Positions 49,231 through 58,883 are shown, counted from the stretch's first letter. The stretch: DNA of 64,000 bases from Streptomyces sp. Tu 3180 (GCF_009852415.1 NZ_WOXS01000002.1:7914001-7978000), one strand, 5' to 3'. Notes: generated by a model from the letters alone, not told the origin. Made by a program: numbers and translations.

Positions 49231-51501
49231 TCACCCCAGGGGCAGCGCCACCTCGCCCGCGCCCCGGACCTCCGCCCCGCCGGCGACGCGCACCGTGAAC
49301 GGGCGGTCGGTCCCGGACGCCGTGACCCGCAGGACGTCGCCGTCCCGCCGGACGCGGAACGTCGCGGCCGGCAGCCCCGCCGTGTCCGGCACGGTGACCT
49401 CGGCCGCGTAGTCGGGCGCGGCCGGGGGGTGCACGAGCAGGACCGGCGCGTCCAGCCAGTCGCCGTCGGGCCGCGCGTCGTCGCCGGCCAGCGGCAGCAC
49501 GGCGCCCTCGCGGACGTAGAGCGGAAGGCTGTCGAACGCGTGCCGTTCGGTGCGCCACCGCGGGCCGGTGACCCGTTCGCCGCTGAGCAGGTGGGTCCAG
49601 GTGCCCTCCGGCAGGTAGACCTCCACCTCGCCGTCCTCGCTGAACACCGGAGTGACGAGGAGGTCGGAGCCCAGCATGTACTGGCGGTCCAGGGGACGGC
49701 AGGCCGGGTCGCGCGGGAACTCCAGCACCATGGGCCGCATCATCGGGACGCCCGTGCGGTGGGCCTCGACGGCGGCGCCGTACAGGTACGGCATGAGGCG
49801 GTGCTTGAGCAGGGTGAACCGCCGGGCGACGTCGACCGCCTCGTCGCCGAACTCCCACGGCACCCGGTAGGACGAGGAGCCGTGCAGCCGGCTGTGGGAG
49901 GACAGCAGACCGAAGGCGAGCCAGCGCTTGAACACCGTGGGGTCGGGCGTGCCCTCGAAGCCGCCGATGTCGTGGCTCCAGAAGCCGAATCCGCTCAGGG
50001 ACAGGGACAGACCGCCCCTGAGCGACTCGGCCATCGCCTCGAAGGACGACCAGCAGTCACCGCCCCAGTGCACGGGGTACTGCTGTCCGCCCGCGGTCGC
50101 GGACCGGGCGAAGAGCACCGCCTCGCCCTGCCCGCGCTCCTTCTCCAGGAGCTCGAACACCGTCCGGTTGTACAGGTGGGTGTAGTAGTTGTGCATCCGT
50201 TCGGGGTCGGAGCCGTCGTGCCAGACGACATCGGTGGGGATGCGCTCGCCGAAGTCCGTCTTGAAGCAGTCCACCCCCTGGTCGAGCAGCGGCTTGAGCT
50301 TCGACTGGAACCAGGCGCGGGCGTCGGGACTGGTGAAGTCGACCAGTCCCATGCCGGCCTGCCACAGGTCCCACTGCCACACGTCGCCGTCCGGGCGGCG
50401 CACCAGGTGCCCGAGGGCGGCGGCCTCGTCGAAGAGCGGGGACTTCTGGGCGATGTAGGGGTTGATCCAGACGCTGATCCGCAGGCCCTTCTCCTTCAGC
50501 CGGGCCAGCATGCCGTCCGGGTCGGGGAAGACGTCGGGGTCCCACCGGAAGTCGCACCACTGGTACTCGCGCATCCAGAAGCAGTCGAAGTGGAACACCG
50601 ACAGCGGGATGCCGCGCTCGGCCATGCCGTCGACGAACGAGGTCACCGTCCGTTCGTCGTAGGACGTGGTGAAGGAGGTGCTGAGCCACAGGCCGAAGGA
50701 CCAGGCGGGCGGGAGGGCCGGGCGTCCGGTCAGGGCCGTGTAACGGGTGAGGACGTCCTTCGGGGTGGGGCCGGCGACGACGTAGTACTCCAGCGACTGG
50801 TCCTCGACGCTGAACTGGACCTGGCCGACGGACTCGGAGCCGATCTCGAAGGAGACGGCGCCGGGGTGGTTGACGAAGACGCCGTAGCCGCGGGAGGAGA
50901 GGTAGAACGGCACGTTCTTGTAGGCCTGCTCGCTGCTCGTGCCGCCGTCGGCCTGCCAGACGTCCACGGTCTGGCCGTTCTTGACGAACGGGGTGAAGCG
51001 CTCGCCCAGGCCGTAGATCTGCTCGCCGACGCCGAGCGCCAGCCGGCTCAGCACGTGGTGCGCTCCCTCGCCGGTGGTGGCGAAGGCGGTGCTCTTGGCG
51101 CCGGCACGGGTCAGCTCGCGTCCGTCCGCGTCGTGGAAGGAGAGGGCGAAGGGACCGGCCCCGTCGAGGCGGAGGGTCAGCGGGCCGCTGGTCAGCTCGG
51201 TGACGCTGCCGTCCCGGCGCACCGTCCCCGCGCCGTCCGCCGCGCCGGTGAGGGCGAAGTCGGGGCCCGGACGCCGCTTGCCCGCGTGGTGGGTGACCCG
51301 GACGCCGATGACGCCCTCGGCGGGGGAGAAGCACTCGACCGTGAGGAGCGGCGCGTTGAGCGTGTCACCCCTGCGGGTCACTTTCCTCACGGCGGCGTAA
51401 CCGGTGAAGCGCTTCGATTCGGAGCGCACATCACGCACTTCAGTGGCGTACGAGATCTGGACACCCTCACGGATGCGCCAGAAACCGTCGGTGAACTTCA
51501 T
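49231..51501 (-). CDS. yicI: GH31 alpha-xylosidase (YicI type)
   Basis: A 756-residue cytoplasmic enzyme. The start MKFTDGFWRIREGV, the substrate segment FHFDCFWMREYQWCDFRWDP and the nucleophile Asp416 in KTDFGERIP match E. coli YicI, whose nucleophile also carries number 416. FWSHDIGGFEG is the later GH31 signature. YicI enzymes remove alpha-1,6-xylose from xyloglucan fragments or isoprimeverose. It is divergent from a sugar importer and GH1 gene, so this is probably a xyloglucan-oligosaccharide unit. A GAAGCGCTTC palindrome lies inside its codons 29-32 and another before the divergent importer. The ATG has GGAGG-like sequence upstream. Confidence 0.9.
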   Translation of the reverse strand: MKFTDGFWRIREGVQISYATEVRDVRSESKRFTGYAAVRKVTRRGDTLNAPLLTVECFSPAEGVIGVRVTHHAGKRRPGPDFALTGAADGAGTVRRDGSVTELTSGPLTLRLDGAGPFALSFHDADGRELTRAGAKSTAFATTGEGAHHVLSRLALGVGEQIYGLGERFTPFVKNGQTVDVWQADGGTSSEQAYKNVPFYLSSRGYGVFVNHPGAVSFEIGSESVGQVQFSVEDQSLEYYVVAGPTPKDVLTRYTALTGRPALPPAWSFGLWLSTSFTTSYDERTVTSFVDGMAERGIPLSVFHFDCFWMREYQWCDFRWDPDVFPDPDGMLARLKEKGLRISVWINPYIAQKSPLFDEAAALGHLVRRPDGDVWQWDLWQAGMGLVDFTSPDARAWFQSKLKPLLDQGVDCFKTDFGERIPTDVVWHDGSDPERMHNYYTHLYNRTVFELLEKERGQGEAVLFARSATAGGQQYPVHWGGDCWSSFEAMAESLRGGLSLSLSGFGFWSHDIGGFEGTPDPTVFKRWLAFGLLSSHSRLHGSSSYRVPWEFGDEAVDVARRFTLLKHRLMPYLYGAAVEAHRTGVPMMRPMVLEFPRDPACRPLDRQYMLGSDLLVTPVFSEDGEVEVYLPEGTWTHLLSGERVTGPRWRTERHAFDSLPLYVREGAVLPLAGDDARPDGDWLDAPVLLVHPPAAPDYAAEVTVPDTAGLPAATFRVRRDGDVLRVTASGTDRPFTVRVAGGAEVRGAGEVALPLG
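51406..51415. promoter_or_regulatory. LacI-type palindrome inside the alpha-xylosidase gene
   Basis: GAAGCGCTTC, a perfect palindrome with CG centre, lies in the first 100 bp of the coding sequence. It is identical to the one at 51720-51729; the pair brackets the divergent promoters. Confidence 0.4.
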
Positions 51502-51719
51502 GGTCTTCCTCGGAGGGGGGAGGGCGGCAGAGGCGCGAGTGGGAGCCTCTGACCAGGAACTATGACAGGAGCAGCAGAACCTGTCACGCCCTGGCGCAAG
51601 CAGATCGTACGGCCGGGGGTCTAGCGCGACCGGCTCCCGCTGGCGTATTAGTAATCGGGCAAAACAAATTACACCCGGTGCAGCGCCGAGCAACACCCAG
51701 GCAAGAGCCGCCCTGTGTC

Positions 51720-51729
51720 GAAGCGCTTC
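51720..51729. promoter_or_regulatory. LacI-type operator before the sugar importer
   Basis: GAAGCGCTTC, 67 bp upstream of the binding-protein start. An AT-rich promoter-like stretch precedes it (TATTAGTAATCGGGC then CAAAACAAATTAC at 51645-51675). No LacI gene is adjacent. Confidence 0.5.
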
Positions 51730-51795
51730 ACCATCTTCCCGAAAGAGCCACCGGCCCGGCGCACGCCGAGCCGGTCCCACGCAAGGGCACCCACC

Positions 51796-53055
51796 GTGAC
51801 CGCACACCCTCCGGTTGCCGCACGTCACATGCGCGGACGCGCGCGCAGAGCCGCCACGTCGTTCGCCGCCGTCTCCGTCCTGATCTCCTCGGCGGCGCTG
51901 GCCGGCTGCGCACAGCAACGCGACGACGACGTGTACACCGTGCTGAACTCCTCGACCGACGAGACCTACCACCGCTGGGACGCCGAGGCGATGGCCCGCT
52001 GCGGCAAGCGGCTGGGCGTGACCGTCGAGCAGCAGAGCGTCCCCGCGTCCCAGGTGATGACGAAGGCGCTGCGCATGGCCTCGTCGAAGTCGCTGCCGGA
52101 CATCGTGCAGTTCGACGCCTCCGAGATGCCGACCTTCGCCGACGCCGGCGGGCTCGTCGACCTGCGCACCCTGGGTCTCGCCACCGACGGCATCCCCGAG
52201 GGCATCGTCGACTTCGGCTCCTACGAGGGCACGTACTACGGCGCGGCCCGCTCCGTGAACACCCTCGCGCTCTTCTACAACAAGGACATCCTGGACGAGG
52301 CGGGCGTGCGGGTGCCCACCACCTGGGACGAGCTGCGCCGGACGGCGAAGAGGCTCACCGAGGGCAACCGGTACGGCCTGGCGCTCAGCGCGGGCGGCGC
52401 CGAGGACGGCGTCTTCCAGTTCACGCCGTTCATGTGGTCCAACGGCGGTGACGAGACGGACCTCGACAGCCCGCAGGTCGTCGAGGCGCTCGACTACTGG
52501 AAGGCGCTGCTCCAGGACGGGTCGCTGTCCAAGTCCACGGTCAACTGGACGCAGGCCGATGTGAACGACCAGTTCATGGCCGGGAACGCCGCGATGATGA
52601 TCAACGGCCCGTGGCAGGTCGAGACCCTCAACACCGAGAAGTCGCTGCACTGGGAGATCGCGCAGATCCCCGTCCCCGAGGCGGGCGCCGAGTCGGTGGG
52701 ACCGCTCGGCGGCGCGGTGCTCACCGTGCCCCGCACCGGTGACACGGAGCGCGAGAGGACGGCCGGCCGGATCGTCGCCTGTCTGGCGGGCGAGGAGGAA
52801 CAGCTCACCTACGCCCTGAACAGCTGGATGGTCCCGGCCAACGAGAAGGCCGCCGCGAAGTGGCGCGAGCGGGTGCCCGAGCTGGACGCGCTGGCCGACC
52901 AGGTCGCCGCCGCCCGGTCCCGCACCGCCCAGCTCGGCGCCGGCTGGTCGGGCGTGTCGCTCGCCCTGCAGAGCGCCTTCCAGTCCGCCCTGACCGGCCA
53001 GTCCAGCGAGGCCGCCCTGAAGCGCGCCCAGCAGCGCGCGACGAGCGGGAACTGA
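51796..53055 (+). CDS. Sugar ABC transporter substrate-binding lipoprotein
   Basis: A 419-residue lipoprotein. The hydrophobic signal ends in lipobox SAALAGC. The binding fold has ADAGGLVDLRTLGL, YYGAARSVNTLALFYNKDIL, RVPTTWDELRRTAKRL and MFMAGN-like NDQFMAGNAAMMINGPWQVE. GTG 51796 has AAGGG at the proper distance; a longer reading from 51715 would start within the operator. It should bind an oligosaccharide, perhaps xyloglucan-derived, for the two permeases that follow. The downstream permease gene starts 12 bp after its stop. Confidence 0.9.
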   Translation: MTAHPPVAARHMRGRARRAATSFAAVSVLISSAALAGCAQQRDDDVYTVLNSSTDETYHRWDAEAMARCGKRLGVTVEQQSVPASQVMTKALRMASSKSLPDIVQFDASEMPTFADAGGLVDLRTLGLATDGIPEGIVDFGSYEGTYYGAARSVNTLALFYNKDILDEAGVRVPTTWDELRRTAKRLTEGNRYGLALSAGGAEDGVFQFTPFMWSNGGDETDLDSPQVVEALDYWKALLQDGSLSKSTVNWTQADVNDQFMAGNAAMMINGPWQVETLNTEKSLHWEIAQIPVPEAGAESVGPLGGAVLTVPRTGDTERERTAGRIVACLAGEEEQLTYALNSWMVPANEKAAAKWRERVPELDALADQVAAARSRTAQLGAGWSGVSLALQSAFQSALTGQSSEAALKRAQQRATSGN

Positions 53056-53066
53056 GGTACGCGCCC

Positions 53067-54019
53067 ATGACCACGTCCACCGTCACCGCCCCGGCGTCCG
53101 CGCGGACCCCCGGGAAGGCCGCAGCGCCGGACCCGGCCCGGCAGCGCCTGCGCCGCGGGATCGCCCGGTGGGGCTTCGTCGCCCCCGCCGTCGTCTTCAT
53201 GCTGCTGTTCTTCGGCTACCCGCTCGTCCGCAACGTCGTGATGAGCTTCCAGCACTACACGCCGAAGACGTTCTTCACCGGCGAGGCCCCCTTCAACGGC
53301 ACCGACAACTGGTCGTCCGTCTTCCAGGACGTCCTGTTCGGCAAGGCCCTGTGGCACACCCTCGTCTTCACCGCCGGCTCCCTGCTCGGCCAGTTCTGCA
53401 TCGGCCTCGCCCTCGCCGTCTTCTTCAACCGCAGGTTCCCCTGAACGGCGTCCTGCGGTCGCTGATCCTGCTGCCCTGGCTGGTGCCCATGGTGGTGTCC
53501 GGGATCGTGTGGCGCCGCATCCTCGACCAGGACACCGGCGTGCTGAACACCTTCCTGGGCGCACTCGGCCTGGACGGCAGCACCCCGTGGCTGACCAGCC
53601 CCGACATGGCCCTGCTCTCGGTGGTCCTGGTCAATATCTGGATCGGCGTCCCGTTCAACATGGTCATCCTCTACGGCGGACTCCAGGAGATACCCGGGGA
53701 GCTGTACGAGGCGGCCTCCCTGGACGGCGCCTCGGCCTGGCGGACCTTCCGCTCCGTCACCCTGCCGCTGCTCAGGCCGGTGATCACGGTCGTCCTCGTG
53801 CTCGGCTTCATGTCGACGGTCAAGATCCTCGACCTGATCCTCGCCCTCACCGACGGCGGCCCCGCCGACGCCACCCAGACCCTGGGCACGCTCACCTACC
53901 AGAACTCCTTCGTGGAACTGGACTTCGGCGCCGGCGCGGTCGTCGGCAACGTGCTCATCCTCATCTCCGCGGTGTTCGCGGTGTTCTACCTGCGGGCCAA
54001 CCGCACCGAGGGGAAGTGA
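53067..54019 (+). pseudogene. Sugar ABC transporter permease, MalF type, with one-base frameshift
   Basis: ATG 53067 encodes the N-terminal half of a MalF-type permease, with helices WGFVAPAVVFMLLFFGYPLV and LVFTAGSLLGQFCIGLALAV, ending FFNRRFP and TGA at 53442-53444. The rest (LNGVLRSLILLPWLVPMVVS, the EAA loop YEAASLDGASAWRTFRSVTL, to YLRANRTEGK) continues directly in another frame to 54019. Adding a single C to the four-C run at 53438-53441 joins the two into a normal permease of 317 residues. Either the copy is inactivated, a base was missed in a homopolymer, or slippage restores it. The gene sits between intact partners of the same transporter. Confidence 0.85.
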
Positions 54020-54024
54020 CCGAC

Positions 54025-54852
54025 ATGGCCGCCCACGCACCCACCGCGTCCCGGCGCCGCTGGGGCTCCACCGTCGCCGGTGTGCTCGTCCTCGGCGTGA
54101 TGCTCTTCCCGCTGTACTGGATGCTCAACACCGCGCTCCAGCCCGAGTCGGGCCTGCTCCAGGTCGACCCGGTGCCCGGCAGCCTCGACCTGTCCGGGTT
54201 CTCCAAGGCCCTCGACGACCAGGGCGGCCACCTGCTGACCTCGCTGGTGGTCTCCTTCGGCGCCGTCGCCATCTGCCTGGCCGTCTCCGCCCCGGCGGCG
54301 TACGGGCTGGCCCGGTTCGGTCTGCGCGGCTCGCGCACGATCGTGTTCGGCACCCTGATCACGCAGATGGTGCCGGGCATCGTCATCGCCAACGCCCTCT
54401 ACAACTCGTACGTCGACCTGGGCCTGGTGAACTCCTACTTCGGCCTGATGCTCGCGGACGCCTCGCTCGGCATCCCCTTCTCCATCGTGCTCATGCGCTC
54501 GTTCATGGTGTCCATCCCGGGCGAGGTCGTCGAGGCCGCCGAGATCGACGGCGCCGGCCCGGTCCGGGTGTTCCTGCGGGTGGTCCTCCCGATGAGCCGC
54601 AACTCCCTGATCACCTCCGGCCTGTTCGCGTTCCTGTTCTCGTGGAGCGACTTCATGTTCGCGCTCACCCTGAACACCACGGACGACGTCAAGCCGATCA
54701 CCCTGGGCATCTACCAGTACATCGGGGCCCACGTCGGCGACTGGGGCTCGGTGATGGCCGCGTCCGTGCTCTCCGCCGTGCCGGCGGCGATCCTGCTCGT
54801 CCTCGCCCAGAAGTACATCGCCGCCGGCATCACCGGGGGGTCCGTCAAGTGA
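54025..54852 (+). CDS. Sugar ABC transporter permease, MalG type
   Basis: A 275-residue membrane protein with six helices. The EAA loop is EAAEIDGAGPVRVFLRVVLP and the typical MalG end is AQKYIAAGITGGSVK. ATG 54025 lies 5 bp after the stop of the frameshifted permease gene with GAGGGGAA upstream. It would form the channel with that permease, so its use depends on the frameshift being repaired or not real. Confidence 0.92.
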   Translation: MAAHAPTASRRRWGSTVAGVLVLGVMLFPLYWMLNTALQPESGLLQVDPVPGSLDLSGFSKALDDQGGHLLTSLVVSFGAVAICLAVSAPAAYGLARFGLRGSRTIVFGTLITQMVPGIVIANALYNSYVDLGLVNSYFGLMLADASLGIPFSIVLMRSFMVSIPGEVVEAAEIDGAGPVRVFLRVVLPMSRNSLITSGLFAFLFSWSDFMFALTLNTTDDVKPITLGIYQYIGAHVGDWGSVMAASVLSAVPAAILLVLAQKYIAAGITGGSVK

Positions 54853-54883
54853 TCACCGCACGACGCCTCGAGGAGGCACCAGC

Positions 54884-56263
54884 ATGAGTGACTTTCCCGA
54901 TTTCCCGCCCGGCTTCGTCTTCGGCGCCGCGACCGCCTCGTACCAGATCGAGGGCGCGGCGCGCGAGGACGGCCGCGGCCCGTCGATCTGGGACACCTAC
55001 AGCCACACCCCCGGCCTGGTCGCGGGCGGCGACACCGGTGACGTCGCCTGCGACCACTACCACCGCTACCCCGAGGACGTGGCCCTGCTGCGCGACCTCG
55101 GCGTCGGCTCGTACCGCTTCTCCGTCGCCTGGCCGCGCGTCGTGCCCGACGGCACCGGACCGGTGAACCCCAAGGGCCTGGACTTCTACTCCCGCCTGGT
55201 CGACGAACTCCTCGCCGCCGGGATCGAACCGGCCGTCACCCTCTACCACTGGGACCTCCCGCAGGCCCTGGAGGACCGCGGCGGCTGGCGGGTGCGGGAG
55301 ACCGCGGAGCGGTTCGCCGAGTACACGGCCGTCGTCGCCGACCGCCTCGCCGACCGCGTGCCCCGCTGGATCACCCTCAACGAGCCGTGGTGCAGCGCCT
55401 TCCTCGGCTACTCCGTCGGACGGCACGCCCCGGGAGCGCGGGAGGGCCGCGGCGCCCTGGCCGCGGCCCACCACCTGCTCGTCGGCCACGGACTGGCCGT
55501 CCAGGCGCTGCGGGCCGCCGGGGTCCGCGAGGCCGGCATCACCCTCAACCTCGACCACCACCTGCCCGCGACCGACTCCGCCGCCGACCGGGCGGCCGTC
55601 GTGCGCGCCGACACCCTGCACAACCTGGTGTGGACGGAGCCGATCCTCGCCGGGCGCTACCCGGACACCGAGGAGGACACCTGGGGCGAGCTGATCACCG
55701 GACAGGACTTCCGCCGCGACGGCGACCTGGAACTGATCCACCAGCCGCTGGACTTCCTCGGCATCAACTACTACCGCCCGATCGTCGTCGCCGACGCCCC
55801 GTACCGCGGGAGCGACCCGGCCCTGCGCGTGGCGACCGACAACCGGTACGCCGAAGCGGGGATGCCCGGCGTCCGCCACACCGCGATGGGCTGGCCGGTG
55901 GCCCCGGACACCTTCACCGACCTCCTGGTGGACCTGAAGGAGCAGTACGGCGACGCCCTGCCGCCGATCCACATCACCGAGAACGGCTCCGCCGAGGACG
56001 ACGAGGTGAGCGCGGACGGCGCCGTGCACGACACGGACCGCGTGCGGTACCTGCGCGACCACCTCACCGCGCTGCGGGCCGCGATCGAGGCGGGTGTGGA
56101 CGTGCGCGGCTACTACGTGTGGTCGCTGCTCGACAACTTCGAGTGGGCCTTCGGCTACGACAAGCGCTTCGGGATCGTCCGGGTCGACTACGCCACCCAG
56201 CGGCGCATCCCGAAGGACAGCTACCACTGGTACCGGCGCATGATCGCCGCCCAGCGGACCTGA
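54884..56263 (+). CDS. GH1 beta-glucosidase
   Basis: A 459-residue cytoplasmic enzyme. GH1 marks are FVFGAATASYQIEGAAREDG at the start, the acid/base Glu167 in TLNEPWC, NYYRP, the nucleophile Glu366 in ITENGSA and WSLLDNFEWAFGY near the end. It hydrolyses beta-glucosides and related short beta-linked sugars. It is the last gene of the importer operon, 31 bp after the MalG-type gene, and works with the divergent alpha-xylosidase, which is the pair needed to dismantle xyloglucan oligosaccharides. Confidence 0.95.
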   Translation: MSDFPDFPPGFVFGAATASYQIEGAAREDGRGPSIWDTYSHTPGLVAGGDTGDVACDHYHRYPEDVALLRDLGVGSYRFSVAWPRVVPDGTGPVNPKGLDFYSRLVDELLAAGIEPAVTLYHWDLPQALEDRGGWRVRETAERFAEYTAVVADRLADRVPRWITLNEPWCSAFLGYSVGRHAPGAREGRGALAAAHHLLVGHGLAVQALRAAGVREAGITLNLDHHLPATDSAADRAAVVRADTLHNLVWTEPILAGRYPDTEEDTWGELITGQDFRRDGDLELIHQPLDFLGINYYRPIVVADAPYRGSDPALRVATDNRYAEAGMPGVRHTAMGWPVAPDTFTDLLVDLKEQYGDALPPIHITENGSAEDDEVSADGAVHDTDRVRYLRDHLTALRAAIEAGVDVRGYYVWSLLDNFEWAFGYDKRFGIVRVDYATQRRIPKDSYHWYRRMIAAQRT

Positions 56264-56288
56264 CGCGCCCCGGGGCTCCCCGGGGCGC

Positions 56289-56319
56289 GCGGCGCCTTCC
56301 CGGTCGTCGAAGGCGCCGC
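56289..56319. terminator. Hairpin terminator after GH1
   Basis: A perfect 11-bp stem (GCGGCGCCTTC and complement) with a 9-nt loop lies between the convergent GH1 and PP2C genes. Confidence 0.8.
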
Positions 56320-56354
56320 CGGTCACCCGTGCCCGCCGGGCCGCGCCGTCCGGC

Positions 56355-57566
56355 TCACCGCGCGGCGGACCGCACCGACCGCGCGTCGGCCGCCCCGGGA
56401 ACGGCGGCGGGCTTGCGGAGCAGGAGCAGCGCCGCGTCGTCGTGGAGCCGGCCGCCCACGTGCGTCAGCAGCTCCTCGTGCAGCGCCGCGAGGGTGCGGG
56501 CCGGCTCGTCGCACAGATGCCGGGCCAGGCCTTCGGCGAGCGGGTAGAACTCACGGTCCTCGTCGCGGGCCTCCGTGACGCCGTCGGTGTAGAGCAGCAG
56601 CTGGTCCCCCTCGTCGAACGCCAGCACCTGGAGGCTCGGGGTCTCGCCCGACAGCGCCCGCAGTCCCAGGGGCGGCGCCGGGCGGACGGGATCCACGGCC
56701 GTCACGTCGCAGCCGCGGACCAGCAGGGGAGGCGCGTGCCCGCAGTTGACCACCTCCAGGCGCCCGGGCTCCGGATATCCGGCGACCACGGCGGTGACGA
56801 AGTCGTCGGCCCCCAGGTTGCGCGCCAGGCTCCGTTCGATCCGGCAGACGACGTCCAGCAGATCGGGCTCGTCGTGGGCGGCCTCCCGGAAGACCCCGAG
56901 CACGAGGGCGGCGGTCCCCACGGCCGGAAGGCCCTTGCCGCGCACGTCGCCGACGATCAGCCGGACCCCGTGGGGGGTCGGGATCAGCGCGTAGAGGTCA
57001 CCGCCGATCCTGGCCTCCGCCGCGGCGGCGCTGTAGTGGACGGCCACCTGGAACGGGCCGACGGTCCCGGGGAGCGGCGCGAGCAGGGCGTGCTGCGCGG
57101 TCTCCGCGACGGAGCGGACGGCCGCCAGCACCCGCTCGCGGCGTGCGCGCAGGGCACTGGCGAGCGTGCCCGCCAGGGCGACGGCCACCAGGGCGGCGAG
57201 CACGACGGTCAGCGCCGACGCCGGCACACCGTGACGGACGCCGATCGCCGCGCCCAGGAGCGCGGCGAAGAAACCGACCCCGAGGACCCCGCGCGGCCCG
57301 CTGGTGGCCGCCGCCAGCGCGGGCGCGGTGGCGAGCAGCGGCAGCCAGACCTTCCCCGTCCCGCCGGCGAGGTCGACGAGCACGATGACGCAGATGATCA
57401 GCAGGGACAGTGCGGGCGTGCCGGCGGCCAGGTGCGCGAGGGCCCGCGTCCGGGGCGATGCCGCGTGTTCCGTCCTCCGCCTGTACCGCCGTATCCGCCA
57501 ATGGTCGCGTCCTTGCCGTGGGGCGTGACTCATGTGTCGTCCGCTGTCCTCACCTTTGCGCGGCAT
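56355..57566 (-). CDS. Membrane-anchored PP2C (SpoIIE-type) serine phosphatase
   Basis: A 403-residue protein. A basic N-terminus is followed by about three to four membrane helices (LSLLIICVIVLVDLAGG, LGVGFFAALLGAAIGV, TVVLAALVAVALAG; residues 50-135), then a cytoplasmic PP2C domain. Its metal motifs are GGDLYALI, VGDVRGKG, NCGHAPPL, YTDGVTEARD and DDAALLLL. It should dephosphorylate STAS-domain antagonists in response to a membrane signal; no STAS gene is adjacent. ATG 57566 has AGGAG a few bases ahead; ATG 57533 is an alternative. Confidence 0.88.
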   Translation of the reverse strand: MPRKGEDSGRHMSHAPRQGRDHWRIRRYRRRTEHAASPRTRALAHLAAGTPALSLLIICVIVLVDLAGGTGKVWLPLLATAPALAAATSGPRGVLGVGFFAALLGAAIGVRHGVPASALTVVLAALVAVALAGTLASALRARRERVLAAVRSVAETAQHALLAPLPGTVGPFQVAVHYSAAAAEARIGGDLYALIPTPHGVRLIVGDVRGKGLPAVGTAALVLGVFREAAHDEPDLLDVVCRIERSLARNLGADDFVTAVVAGYPEPGRLEVVNCGHAPPLLVRGCDVTAVDPVRPAPPLGLRALSGETPSLQVLAFDEGDQLLLYTDGVTEARDEDREFYPLAEGLARHLCDEPARTLAALHEELLTHVGGRLHDDAALLLLRKPAAVPGAADARSVRSAAR

Positions 57567-57631
57567 GCGCTCCTGAAATGTCTGCCTTTTCAGGAAAAAG
57601 GATCGTCGCGAACGTCACAAGGGTGTGCTTT

Positions 57632-58384
57632 TCAGATAGTGAGCGAGAGGCCCCGGGTCACACGGCCCGCGGCCGGAAGCAGCCGTTCGCGGATCTCCTC
57701 GAGCTGGGACAGCCGGTCCACCTGCATGGACACCCCGAGCGAGCCCAGGGTCCGCCCGCTGTAGACGGGCACCGCGACGCAGACGGTCCCGAGGGAGTAC
57801 TCCTCCAGGTCCGTGACCGCCGGGGCCAGCGGGGCGGACTCCAGCCGGCGGATCAGCTCCGTGGCCGTGGTGATCGTCCGGGGGGTGAGGTCGTTGAGGG
57901 GGTGCCGGGAGAGGTACTCCTTGCGCGCCTCGTCGTCCAGCTCCCGCAGCACGGACTTGCCCAGCGCGGTGGCGTGCCCGGCGTCCTCGAAACCCACCCA
58001 GAGATCGGCCCGGGGCGTGCGGGGGCCGTCGACGATCTCGCAGACCCGGATCTCGCCGTCCTCGTAGAAGGTGAGGTAGGCGGCGGTCGAGAGCTCGTCC
58101 CGCAGCGCGGCGAGCGCCGGCCGGACCCGGCTGAGCAGCGCCTGCCCGCGCCCCGCCGTGTGCAGCGTCCGCAGCCTGTCGCCCAGCACGAACCCGCCGT
58201 CGTCCAGTTTGCGCAGGTACCCGTCGTGCACCAGGGTGCGCAACAGGTGGTAGGCCGTGGCCAGGGGAAGCTCCGTCTCACGCGCCAGCTGCTTGGCCGG
58301 CGCGCCGTTCTCGTGCGCGCTCACCGCCTCCAGCAGGCGGAAGGCGCGCTGCACGGAGGTGATGAGGGTCGGACCCGCACCCAT
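57632..58384 (-). CDS. IclR-family transcriptional regulator
   Basis: A 250-residue regulator. The winged helix lies at residues 8-70 (LITSVQRAFRLLEAVSAHEN, ETELPLATAYHLLRTLVHDG). The effector domain ends in GSLGVSMQVDRLSQ. The LGKSVLREL and GTVCVAVPV motifs are those of IclR. Its targets are not clear; neighbours on both sides run in the same direction. No operator repeat stands out upstream. Confidence 0.9.
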   Translation of the reverse strand: MGAGPTLITSVQRAFRLLEAVSAHENGAPAKQLARETELPLATAYHLLRTLVHDGYLRKLDDGGFVLGDRLRTLHTAGRGQALLSRVRPALAALRDELSTAAYLTFYEDGEIRVCEIVDGPRTPRADLWVGFEDAGHATALGKSVLRELDDEARKEYLSRHPLNDLTPRTITTATELIRRLESAPLAPAVTDLEEYSLGTVCVAVPVYSGRTLGSLGVSMQVDRLSQLEEIRERLLPAAGRVTRGLSLTI

Positions 58385-58460
58385 GTGACCAGCCTGCGCC
58401 AGGCGTCCCCCGCAGGCAAGGGCAGGAGGCCCCCGCCGCGCGGCCGGACGCCCCCGGTGT

Positions 58461-58883
58461 TCAGCGGGCCGCCGCCTTCACGGTCACGAGGTCCTCACCG
58501 GTCAGTTCCGCGATCCGGTGGGCCGGCACCCCGGCGGCCAGCGCCCGCGTCAGCAGCTCGTCCCGGCCGTGCGTGCAGGACCGGTAGGCCAGCAGTTCCT
58601 CCTCCACCCGCGCCAGGGCCGGGGGAGCGAGCTCGCCGCGCAGACGGCTCAGCTCCTCGGCGCCGAGCGGGACGGGGAGACGTTCGGCGCCCTCGGGGAC
58701 GGCCGCCGTCTCCTCGGGCGGGAGCAGACGCAGGCGGGGGGAGGCGGCGGTGACACCCTGCGCGTCGAGCCAGGCCCGCACCGCCGGGGTGTCCATGCAG
58801 GCGAGTTCTCCCACGGCCGCCGGGGGGACGCCGAGCGGCCCGTCCGCGTGGTCGAGCAGGACCAGGTAGGCGTCGTCGGTCAT
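58461..58883 (-). CDS. Hypothetical protein
   Basis: A 140-residue acidic protein starting MTDDAYLVLLDHADGPLGVP with EEELLAYRSCTHGRDELLTRA near residue 100 and a C-terminal HRIAELTGEDLVTVKAAAR. That end looks like a helix-turn-helix half as found in sigma-like or anti-phage small proteins. I do not recognise the family. ATG 58883 has GAAGGGA upstream and fits better than the longer frame from 59003. It lies 76 bp upstream of the IclR gene on the same strand. Confidence 0.6.
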   Translation of the reverse strand: MTDDAYLVLLDHADGPLGVPPAAVGELACMDTPAVRAWLDAQGVTAASPRLRLLPPEETAAVPEGAERLPVPLGAEELSRLRGELAPPALARVEEELLAYRSCTHGRDELLTRALAAGVPAHRIAELTGEDLVTVKAAAR

